This document shows positions 11,016-21,146 of a stretch of 64,000 nt of DNA, one piece after another. Below the pieces are notes generated by a model. That model worked only from the letters and a program-made list of their open reading frames with translations, ran no database searches and was not told where the DNA came from. The translations under genes and the position numbers were made by a program. Position 1 is the first letter of the stretch; the number at the start of each line of letters is the position of its first letter. The stretch spans positions 53,822,560 to 53,886,559 of the forward strand of contig OY987301.1 in the NCBI GenBank assembly GCA_963920635.1, given 5' to 3'. This DNA is from Pseudeuparius sepicola (lineage: Eukaryota; Arthropoda; Insecta; Coleoptera; Anthribidae).

Positions 11016-13140
11016 ATTATTTTAATATCAGTATTTTTGAAAATATATTTGATCATAGGGAGAACTGTGTCCCAATCTAATTTATCTAATCCACAAGCTA
11101 ACTTGGGGTCAGTGCTCTCGAGGCAAATTGTTCGTAATTCTTTTAAGCAATTAAATAAATTAGCATAAGTTGGTTTATAATAAAAAAATTCTTTAGTTAT
11201 TAAATAATAAATATTTCTTGTCGGAAGTTGAAGTACTGCTATTTCACCAATTAACTTATTTTGATTTTTTAGTTCATCTACGTGTCCAAATTTATTCTTA
11301 AATTCTTTTGCAATTCCTGCATTCATTTCTAGGTCTTTAGATACACAGTGGGCTAAGGAAATATTTTCAGGGGCATCAAATAAATTGCCCAGTTCAATGG
11401 AAACGTTATTATTTTCAATAGGGATTTTTCGATCTAGAGTATAAAAGAATTCTTTAACCGTTAGTTCTTCTTCCTCCAATTCGTGACATTTCTTAAGCAT
11501 ATCAAAATTCATTTTTGTAGTTTGATTAGTAATTGGGTTATGTAGCAAAGCTGAATTCGTATAAATTTCTTTAAGTTTATAGGGTCCATTAAATTTGTTA
11601 GCTAGTTTATTTTTTATTTGGGACTCCTTGACATAAACCTTTTCTCCTACGCGAAATTGTCGCTGCTCTGAAACGTGTGTATCGAATCGCTGTTTTGCCT
11701 TTTGCTTGCGCATATCCGTACGTTTTCTCGCCACTTCATAATAATGCTTTATTTTATTGTTTAAATCGCGAACGTATTTAGAGATTAATTCTTGCTGATT
11801 ATACAGAATTTCTGGAGGTCGAGACCAGGTGTAACCGAATAGCAATTCGTAAGGAGTGAAGCCGTGTGTTTTATTTATAGAATTGTTATATGCTATACAA
11901 GCGTAAGGAAGCATTTGGAACGGATGCTCGTTAGGATTTTCTGTACTACATGCACGTATCATTTCAGTTAAGGTGGCATGAAATCTTTCTAAGGAACCAT
12001 TTGATTGCGGATGACTAACACTAGAGAAAGTTAATTTTATATTGTATAATTTACAGAGATCTTTCATTAATTGATTATTAAATTCTTTACCTACATCGCA
12101 ATGGATTCTTAAAGGAGTTCCAAAATGTTGAAAATGGAGTAAAAGAGCGTCTACTACAGATCTCGCTGTTTTATTAGGAAGTGCGTAAGCTTGGGTAAAT
12201 TTTGTCAGTTTGTCTCTTATGGTAAGGATATTATTTTTCACTGGGATTTCTAGGATATCAATATTTATTCTTTCGAAAGGAGTTTTGGGAATTTCAGTAA
12301 TGACTAAGGGACTGTCCAAATTTTGTCTACAAATTTTTGTTTTTTGGCAGATTTCACATTGCCGAATGAATGTTTCAACGTCTTTAGTTAGTCCTGTCCA
12401 ATTATATTTTTGTTTAATACGTCTAATTGTTTCGTTTATTCCTCGATGTAAGTTTGTCTTGCCTGAATGAAATTGATCTATTATTATAGGTATTTGGTCT
12501 TCGTCTGGTATGGTCACAATGTTCTGACAAATTGTTAGTTGGAAATTTTTATCTGAGAACAAAAAATTAAACATTTCTAAAATCGGAAAGTCTGGATTGT
12601 TTTCAATGTAATAAGTTTTATTTTCTTCGAATATATCTTTAATGTAATAAAGAGATATGAAGAGTACTTGTATTGCGGTTTCAAAATTAAAAGGAACAAG
12701 AATTATATAATTTTTCATTTAGCTACAGTTTGACTGGAAAGAACATTTGCTTTATTATAGTTAAAATCAGGATTTAGCTCAAGTAAATCATCAATAACTT
12801 TTTCGTGAAGGTCTGTTAATTTGTCTTGTTGAAAAATTAGTACAATGTCCTTGTGTGTTTTGTCTAAAAGTTGATTATTTGTGTATTGGACTTTAGAATA
12901 GTCGATCATTGAAGTCGTCTTGTATAAATCAAAAAATCTGTCAAATTCATTACAGATTATAGCAATTTCGTCAGTCTCATTATTGTCAATAAGCGGGTCA
13001 AGGTCTTGAGGATTATCATGGGAAGTAGATGGTTCGTCTAGGAAAGTGTGAAAGGAAACAGCTTCTTTTATATGATTGATTTTGATTCGAGACAAAGCAT
13101 CGGCATTTCGATTAATTTTTCCGGGTTTATAGATTATTTG
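10991..13140 (-). pseudogene. pol: Gypsy A Pol: integrase, GPY-like region and macrodomain
   Basis: The long frame (10991-12718) begins upstream of the H-H-C-C zinc finger (HSGKTNLHRG .. CEICQKTK), continues with the DDE core (INIDILEI, HCDVGKEF, NGSLERFH), a basic C-terminal segment with FRVGEKVYVKES, and ends in the macrodomain. Upstream, a stop near 12715 separates a linker (12715-13095) following RNase H. It parallels residues of Gypsy B Pol with few changes apart from frame breaks and a 24-nt deletion in the macrodomain. Confidence 0.85.
10997..11408 (-). other. TARG1-like macrodomain at the end of Gypsy A Pol (partly deleted)
   Basis: The segment starts at IELGNLFDAPENISLAHC and contains EMNAGIAKEFKNKFG, YYLITKEFF and ACGLDKLDWDTV, all matching the TARG1/OARD1 class of ADP-ribosyl-acceptor hydrolases. 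The catalytic Lys of LITK and Asp of CGLD are present. Relative to Gypsy B, eight residues just before the PKLACGLD loop are missing in frame, which would remove part of a core strand. Family match is by motif recognition; loss of activity is inferred. Confidence 0.8.
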
Positions 13141-13149
13141 ATAATTATA

Positions 13150-14876
13150 TTCTTCTAATTTAAGTCGCCAACGTGCTAAACGACTACTGGGATCTTTTAT
13201 TGAGAAAGCCAGGTTAAAGGTCTATGATCTGTAACCAATAAGAATTTTCGTCCGAAAAGATAAGGTCTAAAGTTTTTCACGGCAGCAATTATTGCCAAAA
13301 GTTCTTTCTCTATAACGCTATATTTCGTTTCTGCTGGACTTAAGGTTCTCGAAAAGTATGCTATGGGAAGATCATTTCCAACAGGTCCTTGCAAAAGTAC
13401 CGCGCCTACAGCAAAAGCGCTTGCATCTGTAGTTAAAACAAATTCTTTTTCAAAATTAGGATATATTAGAATTGGTGAAGTTATTAACGCATTTTTGAGT
13501 TGTTCGAATGATTCGCGACAATCCTTATCAAAAATAAATGCTACGTCTTTTCTTAAAAGTCGAGTTAAAGGCTTTGTCATTTTTGCGAAATTTGGAATAA
13601 ACTTCCTGTAGTAACCAATAAGACCCAAAAATTGTTCGATTTGTTTAGTATTAGTAGGTTGAGGAAAATCGATAACAGCTTGTACTTTTTGTGGATTTGG
13701 ATTAACCCCTTGAGGTGTAATAACATGTCCTAAATAAATTACTTCTTTTCGTAAGAATTCACACTTATCTGGTTGTATTTTTAGATTTGAATTTCTTAAT
13801 CTTTGAAAAACTTCAGGAATACGAGAGATATGTTCATTAATTGTGGAAGAATAAATAATAATGTCGTCCATGTAAACTAAACACTTTTCGTTTTGTATCC
13901 CCATTAGTATATTTATTATTATTATATTATCCATAACCCTCTGAAAAGTTGAGGGCGCATTACGAAGGCCAAAGGGCATACGTAAATATTCAAAATGACC
14001 ATTTTCAACAGAAAAAGCAGTTTTCGAAATGTCTTCTGGATTCATTTCAATTTGTTGAAAGCCAGAAGCCAAATCTAAAGTAGTAAAATAATGGCAATTA
14101 CCCAACTGATCGAATATATCTGAAATATTAGGCAGTAGATACCTGTCATTAACTGTTAATTCATTTTATTTTCGATAATCAATAACAATTCTCCATTTTT
14201 GTTTGCCTGAAGCGTCTAATTTTTTTGGCACGACCCATACTGGGGACGACCATGGTGAAACAGAAGATCTAATTATTCCTTGAGAAAGCATTTTCTTAAT
14301 TTGTGTTTTTACTTCTTCCTTGTGAACCTGTGGATATCGATAAGATTTAGTAAAAATTGGCTTAGCGTTGCCTGTACGGATAGTATGTTTTATTTCATTA
14401 GTAAAACTTAAGAAATCTCCGTCAAAATAAAATATATCTTCAAAATTCAAGCATAAATTAGTAGTTAGTTCCTTTTCTTCTTCATTTAAATGTTCTAACC
14501 TTAATGATTCTTTTATTTCTTTGACTCTACTTTTTGATTTATTAAAATTACAAATAATATTAGTATTATCACTCATTTCTTTAATGTAAGGTTCAAATTC
14601 AAATTCTTGGAAACAAATATCCTTTGTTATGGCATTTGCATTTAATATTGTCGTATAAAAATTACCGTCTTCGTTTATTTTTACTATAGCGTTTGGCACA
14701 TATACTTTTTCTACACGTTGTGCGCATAAAATCATTTTTTTATTTGTATACTTATTAGTATGAAACTTGCATATTTTTTCGCAACGCGGTTCTATCGTAA
14801 CCTTATTTATATTATAACTCGTATTTTCGATTTCAAAATTATTTATATCTTCCTTATAATCATTATTATTATTATT
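13150..14876 (-). pseudogene. pol: Gypsy A Pol: protease-RT linker, RT and RNase H
   Basis: The frame below 14927 carries the linker and the RT entry ([22 protein letters not shown]). A frame change near 14105-14166 precedes the RT core (TLDLASGFQQIEM, MPFGLRNAPSTFQR, YMDDIIIYS) and RNase H (LTTDASAFAVGAVL, AYFSRTLSPAE, TDHRPLTWL) down to about 13150. A short insertion inside RT after MDNI (about 13910-13925) adds three residues relative to B. Catalytic residues are visible. An R4/Dong-like LINE cuts the gene at 14881 in its (AAT)n codons. Confidence 0.85.
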
Positions 14877-14880
14877 ATCT

Positions 14881-16259
14881 CGACTTAGCCAAAAGGCATT
14901 CGCACTCCCTCTACGGGGAACATTCACTCAGATCCCGGGTATCCCGGATACCAAAAGGATCTGGCTCGGACGAGACCCTTGCCATGTTATCGGGCCTTAG
15001 GTGACATTGATGTTGTTGGACGTTCCTGCACTCCCCATGAATTTCCTGACGGTTCGGGCTGTCGCAAGTAGTACCGCTTTCTGCATGGACCTGTAAAGAC
15101 TATCAGTTAGACCCAGCTCCTTGATGTTCCTCAGCAAACTTTTTGGTATAACACCAGTTGTTGACATGATGATTGGAATCGTCTGGACGTTCTCCATTTC
15201 CCATTGCCTTCTAATTCGTTCTTCTAAATCTCTGTACTTCGCGATCTTCTCGACTTGCTTCACACGCAGGTTGTTGTTGTTCGGGATGGCCACATCAATC
15301 AGAGTTGTCTGCCTAGAAATTTTATCAACTATTATAAGGTCCGGTCTGTTATGGGCAACTCGTTGATCTGTCAGAACTGTACGATCCCAGTACATCTTGT
15401 AGTTGCTGTTCTCAAGAACAGGCTCAGGTGTGTAGTTGTAATATGGGACCCTCTCTGCCTGCACAAGCAGCAGCTTTTCCGCCAGTTCTTGGTGCAAGAT
15501 CTTGGCAACCGAATCGTGTCGTTCCTTATATTCCGTTGATGCGAACATCTGACATCCTCCTGTTATGTGCTGGATTGTTTCTGAAGTTGGGCACCCGTAT
15601 CTGCATCTGTCATCCACTACCGATGCATCTCCTACAATGAATTTTAGGTAGTTGCGAGTTGGTATAACCTCATCTTGTATGGCCAGTAGGAAGCCTTCCG
15701 TCTCGGGGAACATTCGTCCCGAGGTCAGCCAATAGTTCGACGCTAACTTGTCGACATGTTCCTGGTTAACCTCATTAGGATGCCTCCCGTGCAGCGGCTT
15801 CCCCAGCCACCTCTGTAGTTTATCGTTGTCGGTTCGGTGGTGATTTTGATGCTCGTGTTCCGTCAGACGTAGCGGTGTTGAGACGTCTGCTCCGCATATA
15901 GCCCTATGTAGTGTGGAGCTGTTGGCCTGCCTGTAGAAATAATTACGCAGATTTAATATTTGTTGGTCCAATTGCTTGCTGAGATCTGCCAATCCTCTTC
16001 CTCCTAGTTGACGTGGCAGAGTTGTTCTTTCTACGGCGCTACGGGGATGATGTTTATGAGCTTTTGTTAGTAGTGTCCTAACTTTTCGTTGCAGGTTGTT
16101 GATGTCCGTGTTGGTCCAATTCACTATTCCGAACGAATAGCTGAGTACAGAGCACGCATACGTGTTCAGGGCCTTAAACAAATTCCTGCTGTTAAGATCA
16201 GTTCGCACTACTTGTCTTACTCTCTTGATGAATTCATTCGTTAAATCAGTCTTCATTGT

Positions 16260-16260
<1 letters not shown>
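14881..16260 (-). mobile_element. R4/Dong-like LINE, copy 1 (5'-truncated)
   Basis: The 3' end abuts an (ATT)n tract and the 5' truncation point abuts another (ATT)n tract, both parts of the Asn-repeat codons of Gypsy A pol. The 3' UTR contains a GGGTATCCCGG palindrome also found in copies 2 and 3. Only the C-terminal part of the single ORF remains. Confidence 0.85.
14997..16256 (-). CDS. R4/Dong-like LINE ORF, C-terminal half with restriction-like endonuclease
   Basis: An open frame of about 419 codons covers the part after RT: a thumb-like segment, a CCHC finger (RCRYGC .. HITGGC) and the restriction-like endonuclease core NRPDLIIVDK..LIDVAIP, which fits the PD-x(12-14)-D pattern of R2/R4-type LINEs. 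It ends in the family's AVLLATARTVRKF motif. RT itself is lost by 5' truncation, so the first Met is internal and no working element is expected. In the family, this nuclease nicks the chromosomal target to prime reverse transcription. Confidence 0.85.
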   Translation of the reverse strand: MKTDLTNEFIKRVRQVVRTDLNSRNLFKALNTYACSVLSYSFGIVNWTNTDINNLQRKVRTLLTKAHKHHPRSAVERTTLPRQLGGRGLADLSKQLDQQILNLRNYFYRQANSSTLHRAICGADVSTPLRLTEHEHQNHHRTDNDKLQRWLGKPLHGRHPNEVNQEHVDKLASNYWLTSGRMFPETEGFLLAIQDEVIPTRNYLKFIVGDASVVDDRCRYGCPTSETIQHITGGCQMFASTEYKERHDSVAKILHQELAEKLLLVQAERVPYYNYTPEPVLENSNYKMYWDRTVLTDQRVAHNRPDLIIVDKISRQTTLIDVAIPNNNNLRVKQVEKIAKYRDLEERIRRQWEMENVQTIPIIMSTTGVIPKSLLRNIKELGLTDSLYRSMQKAVLLATARTVRKFMGSAGTSNNINVT

Positions 16261-16289
<29 letters not shown>

Positions 16290-16291
<2 letters not shown>

Positions 16292-16790
16292 TTGTTCATA
16301 AGCGTTTATATGAAGGCTATCGTATCTTTCGTCAACATTAACTTGTCTTTTATAAACAACTCGATTATTATTATCATTATTATTCGAAAGTTCATTAAAT
16401 TCATCTCCGTCTTTAAGTAATTCGTGTACTTTATAGTACGTAATTAATTGTTTATTCCCAAAATTTACTACTGCACCGTACCTTTCTAAAAAGTCAGCGC
16501 CTAAAATTCAGAGGAATCCTATATCTAGATCGCAAATATAAACTTTATGGGGAGAAAGAGGACCCGTAAAAGAAACAAATACCGCTTCAGTAATAGGAAT
16601 TGATTGGCCAGAAATAACTTTAATTTGAAAATTCTCTGGACATCGATTTAAAAATTGCTGAACCGTCTCTGGTTTGAAAATTGAAATACCAGCTCTTTTG
16701 TCAACTAAAATTTTGTACTTATCGGTATTATCTTTAATATAATATAAATTGCTATTTTCAACGGTATTTATGCAAACGTTTGGTCCGTAT
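16290..16790 (-). pseudogene. pol: Gypsy A protease segment with internal UGA
   Basis: The minus strand carries the aspartic protease (DKRAGISIF around the active site in place of the DTGAGISIF of B), then a UGA codon at 16508-16510 within the C-terminal GFL-stop-ILGADFL motif. The same stop occurs at the same position in Gypsy B. It links gag to the RT frame in the order expected for Gypsy elements, and is cut by the LINE at its downstream side. The D-to-K change as I read it would destroy the active site in this copy. Confidence 0.65.
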
Positions 16791-17697
16791 TAGTCATACC
16801 AAGATTCTTGAAGTTCGGAATAGGATTCTGGTCCGAGGCTGTTAATTGAAAATTTTCAGTTTGTTCCAAATAATGTTGTTGAGGAGCCCTATTTTGGTTA
16901 TTAGGATTTGAATTTGGGAACCTATAGTAAAATCGAGCAATCCGTACGCCTGGCGTAAATAAAACCACGTGTTCAATGACGATCCGCGATTGGTCGGTAA
17001 GCTATAAAATTTCACCCGACTCGGCAACAGGGACGTGCTCGATCGCAAAAATGTAGATATTCGGTTTTATCTTGTTGTTTTCAGCTATTTAGACACTGCC
17101 ACAAATAATTTTATCGATGTTTTGAACCATTTTAATTAAGCCAATAATTCTTGTCTGAAATATTTTGATGTACACAATTATTGTAAGACTAAAATTAAAT
17201 AAAGGTCGTACCTCCGTGCGGCTATGGCAGATATTTCAACGCACGTGCTCTGGTTTACGCCAGGCGTAAGAGTTGCTCGATTTTAGTATAGGAGTAAAAT
17301 TTTGATTAGTAGGCTGGAAACTTGAATTATTATTAAAAGTTCTTGGAAAATTGTTTCTAGGAATATTATTAGAAAAATTTATAGGAGGTTGATTTCTAGG
17401 TTGGAAGGTTCGATTTCTTGGTTGGAAGGTTTGAGGTTGATTCCTAGGTTGGAAAGGAGAGTAATTTTGGAAATTATTTTGATGAGGAAAAGATGTACTC
17501 CAAGGTCTTTGTTGTTGGAATCTATTTTGGGAAAAATTACTTCTTTGGGAATTATTTTGGAAATAGTTAGAAGGATTTGGAACATTTCTGTAGGAATTGT
17601 TTTGATTTTTAGTTCGACATTCATTTATAGTATGTCCATTTCTTTTGAAATAATTACAAAATTTTGGAAAATTATTACTGGTTCTTTTGACATTATT
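16768..17697 (-). pseudogene. gag: Gypsy A gag, C-terminal part (split by a MITE)
   Basis: The portions 16768-16926 and 17287-17697 encode the Asn/Pro/Gln-rich tail with repeated QPRNQP-like units and the end NPIPNFKNLGMTNTDQTFA, matching Gypsy B Gag. The zinc knuckle is read as FCNYFKRNGHTINEC, so the second Cys is Phe in this copy. The N-terminal half lies beyond insertion H at 26431-27089. Confidence 0.8.
16927..17286. mobile_element. MITE with CTAAAATCGAGCAA-type ends, copy 1
   Basis: Inverted ends of about 45 imperfect bp (TAAAATCGAGCAA, then the palindrome TACGCCTGGCGTA) border 360 bp of non-coding sequence inserted in Gypsy A gag. TATA is repeated on both sides (16923-16926, 17287-17290). 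A related copy is at 48457-48770. No superfamily assigned. Confidence 0.8.
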
Positions 17698-18021
17698 TTT
17701 GTAACGTAATAAACACTATTACTTTATTTTGTTTAGAAATTTCGATAGATCTGTGATGGTTTACGTTACGACTTTGACGTTTTTTTTAGGAATTGCGACG
17801 AAACTCTTAGTTTCTGCAGGGGGTTCGTGGATTTCGGGCGCCAGGCGTCCAAAGAAATGCGGGGGTACGGCTTCACATTGGCATTTAATGTGGGTTTCGA
17901 ATATTTGTACAGTTTCAGCTCTCGTGGTCTTTTTCTCTAGGTTACACTACATAAACATAAACATAAAAACTCATTATAATTACACCTCGTATATCAATCA
18001 TTATTTTAGCTTACCTAATAC
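17698..18021. other. unclassified left flank of insertion H
   Basis: No supportable gene. A 141-codon open frame starting near 17729 has no recognisable domain and runs into transposon G. It ends with the CTAATAC target duplication of G. Confidence 0.4.
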
Positions 18022-18469
18022 CACAGACATATATAGCTTCGCTACAGACTGTGCTTCGCCGTATATTTTTAGGCGAACCCAAAAGGAGGCCAAGTCCCTC
18101 GAGTTGGCATCCTTTGTGGGAATTCGTACAAATATTTCCACTACCGTGCCATAGAGGTCGCCGAGTTCTACATCTTTCCGCTCGTCTTTGCCAAATGTCG
18201 TCTATCAGGCCCATTTTAGGGATAAAAATACATCTGCCACTATCCATACAAGCAGATGGTATTATCACAGACATATATAGCTTCGCTCTGTGTTTGTATA
18301 AAAGATCATATCATGATCTTTGCTGATACAGGTCTGTGTTTATAGTCAAAAAGAGGCAAGGAAGCTGGAATTGGTAGGTAAGGATTGTTGAGATTTTTGT
18401 ATATTTAAAATTGCCGGGAAACTGCACCCTGAAAAACAATAACTTCACTGTTTCTGGTCTCAGAAGTAA

Positions 18470-21062
18470 AAAACTGCCCGACAAAAAACTACCCCTCCCC
18501 ACCCCCGAAATGCTTTTGGTCGGATCCTCGCCATTTTCAGCCAGAACGTTCAAAATTTACCCAGACGCACCAATCCGCGGTTGAAAAAATTTACCTAACA
18601 AAACTACCCCCTGCGCCCCTTTGGGGAAAAAAATTGATAACTCTATTGTTTCTGGTCCGATTTTCGCCGTTTTCACAAGGATGATAAAAAAGGCAGTCTC
18701 AGAAATTAAAAAAAAAAACTGCCTTAGAACTACCCCTTCCCACCCCCGAAGTTGTTTTTGGTCGGATAATCGCCATTTATAGCAAGGACGTTCAAAATTA
18801 TTCCAGAAGTACCAATTCGCGGTTGAAAAAAATTGCCGGACAAAACTACCCCCTGCATCCCTTTAGGGAAAAAATGATAACTCCATGGTTTCTGGTCCGA
18901 TTTTCGCCGTTTTCACAAGGATGTTAAAAAAGTCAGTCTCAGAAATAAAAAAAAACTGCCGGAAAAAAACTACCCCTTCCCACCCCGAAGTTGTTTTTGG
19001 TCGGATCCTCGCCATTTTTAGCAAGGACGTTCAAAATTATTCCAGAAGCACCAATACGCGGTTGAAAAAAATTGCCGGACCAAACTACCCCCCGCATCCC
19101 TTTACGGAAAAAAAATGATAACTCCATTGTTTCTGGTCCGATTTTCGCCGTTTTCACAAGGATGTTAAAAAAAGTCAATCTCAGAATTAAAAAAAAACTA
19201 CCCCTTCCCACCCCCGAAGTTGTTTTTGGTCGGATCCTCGCCATTTTTAGCAAGGACGTTCAAAATTATTCCAGAAGCACCAATCCGCGGTTGAAAAAAA
19301 TTGCCGGACAAAACTACCCCCCGCATCCCTTTACGGAAAAAAATGATAACTCCATTGTTTCTAGTCCGATTTTCGCCGTTTTCACAAGGATGTTAAAAAA
19401 AGTCAATCTCAGAAATAAATAAAACTGCCGGAAAAAAACTACCCCTTCCACCCCCGAAGTTGTTTTTGGTCGGATCCTCGCCATTTTTAGCAAGGACGTT
19501 CAAAATTATTCCAGAAGCACCAATCCGCGGTTGAAAAAAATTGCCGGACAAAACTACCCTCTGCATCCCTTTACGGAAAAAATGATAACTCCATTGTTTC
19601 TGGTCCGATTTTCGCCGTTTTCACAAGGATGTTAAAAAAAGTCAATCTCAGAAATAAAAAAAAACTGCCGGAAAAAACTACCCCTTCCCACCCCCGAAGT
19701 TGTTTTTGGTCGGATCCTCGCCAATTTTAGCAAGGACGTTCAAAATTATTTCAGAAGCACCAATCCGCGGTTTAAAAAATTTGCCGGACGAAACTACCCT
19801 CTGCATCCCTTTACGGAAAAAATGATAACTCCATTGTTTCTGGTCCGATTTTCGCCGTTTTCACAAGGATGTTAAAAAAGTCAATCTCAGAAATAAAAAA
19901 AACTGCCGGAAAAAACTACCCCTTCCCACCCCCGAAGTTGTTTTTGGTCGGATCCTCGCCATTTTTAGCAAGGACGTCCAAAATTATTCCAGAAGCACCA
20001 ATCCGCGGTTTAAAAAATTTGCCGGACGAAACTACCCTCTGCATCCCTTTACGGAAAAAATGATAACTCCATTGTTTCTGGTCCGATTTTCGCCGTTTTC
20101 ACAAGGATGTTAAAAAAGTCAATCTCAGAAATAAAAAAAAACTGCCGGAAAAAACTACCCCTTCCCACCCCCGAAGTTGTTTTTGGTCGGATCCTCGCCA
20201 TTTTTAGCAAGGACGTTCAAAATTATTCCAGAAGCACCAATCCGCGGTTTAAAAAATTTGCCGGACGAAACTACCCCCTGCATCCCTTTAGGAAAAAAAT
20301 GATAACTCCATTGTTTCTTGTCCGATTTTCGCCGTTTTCACAAGGATGTTAAAAAAGTCAGTCTCAGAAATAAAAAAAAACTGCCGGAAAAAAACTACCC
20401 CTTCCCACCCCCGAAGTTGTTTTTGGTCGGATCCTCGCCATTTTTAGCAAGGACGTTCAAAATTATTCCAGAAGCACCAATTCGCGGTTGAAAAAAATTG
20501 CCGGACAAAACTACCCCCTGCATCCCTTTAGGAAAAAAATGATAACTCCATTGTTTCTGGTCCGATTTTCGCCGTTTTCACAAGGACGTTCAAAAGAGTC
20601 TCAGAAGCATAAAAAACTGCCTGACAAAAAACTACCCCTTCCCACCCCCGAAGTTGTTTTTGGTCGGATCCTCGCCATTTTTAGCAAGGACGTTCAAAAT
20701 TATTCCAGAAGAACCAATCCGCGGTTGAAAAAAATTGCCGGACAAAACTACCTCCTGCATCCCTTTAGGAAAAAAAAATGATAACTCCATTTTTTCTGGT
20801 CCGATTTTCGCCGTTTTCACAATGATGTTAAAAAAAGTCAATCTCAGAAATAAAAAAAAAACTGCCAAAAAAAAACTACCCCTTCCCACCCCCGAAGTTG
20901 TTTTTGGTCGGATCCTCGCCATTTTTAGCAAGGGCGTTCAAAATTATTCCAGAAGCACCAATCCGCGGTTGAAAAAAATTGCCGGACCAAACTACCCCCC
21001 GCATCCCTTTACGAAAAAAAAAATGATAACTTCATTGTTTCTGGTCCGATTTTCGCCGTTTT
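18470..21062 (+). repeat. satellite block 1, about 240-bp units, plus orientation
   Basis: About 11 tandem units share the motif GCAAGGACGTTCAAAATTAT at a spacing close to 240 bp (for example near 19251, 19491, 19731 and 19970; one unit is near 230). Each unit contains two related halves, each with a TGCCGGA..AAACTACCCC start and a GGTC(C/G)GAT..TCGCC core followed by AAGGA(T/C)GTT. Short open frames across it are by-products of the repeat. Confidence 0.95.
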
Positions 21063-21146
21063 CACAAAAACGTTTGTCTGGTGAGCAGGCGGGTATGGTA
21101 AATTTGAAAATAACATATACTTAGTACAAGATTATTATTATTTAAG
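21063..21146. other. inversion point between satellite blocks
   Basis: About 84 bp unrelated to the satellite, with a short (ATT)n run, separate the plus and minus oriented blocks. This is the axis of a palindrome more than 5 kb across. Confidence 0.8.

Noticed and set aside
17836..17850. TGGCGCCCGAAAT-like lysine-tRNA primer-binding site on the minus strand
   Set aside because: No LTR end precedes it and no retroelement genes follow; likely chance.
17729..18154. 141-codon open frame as a possible gene
   Set aside because: No recognisable domain, and it crosses the target duplication and terminal repeat of transposon G.
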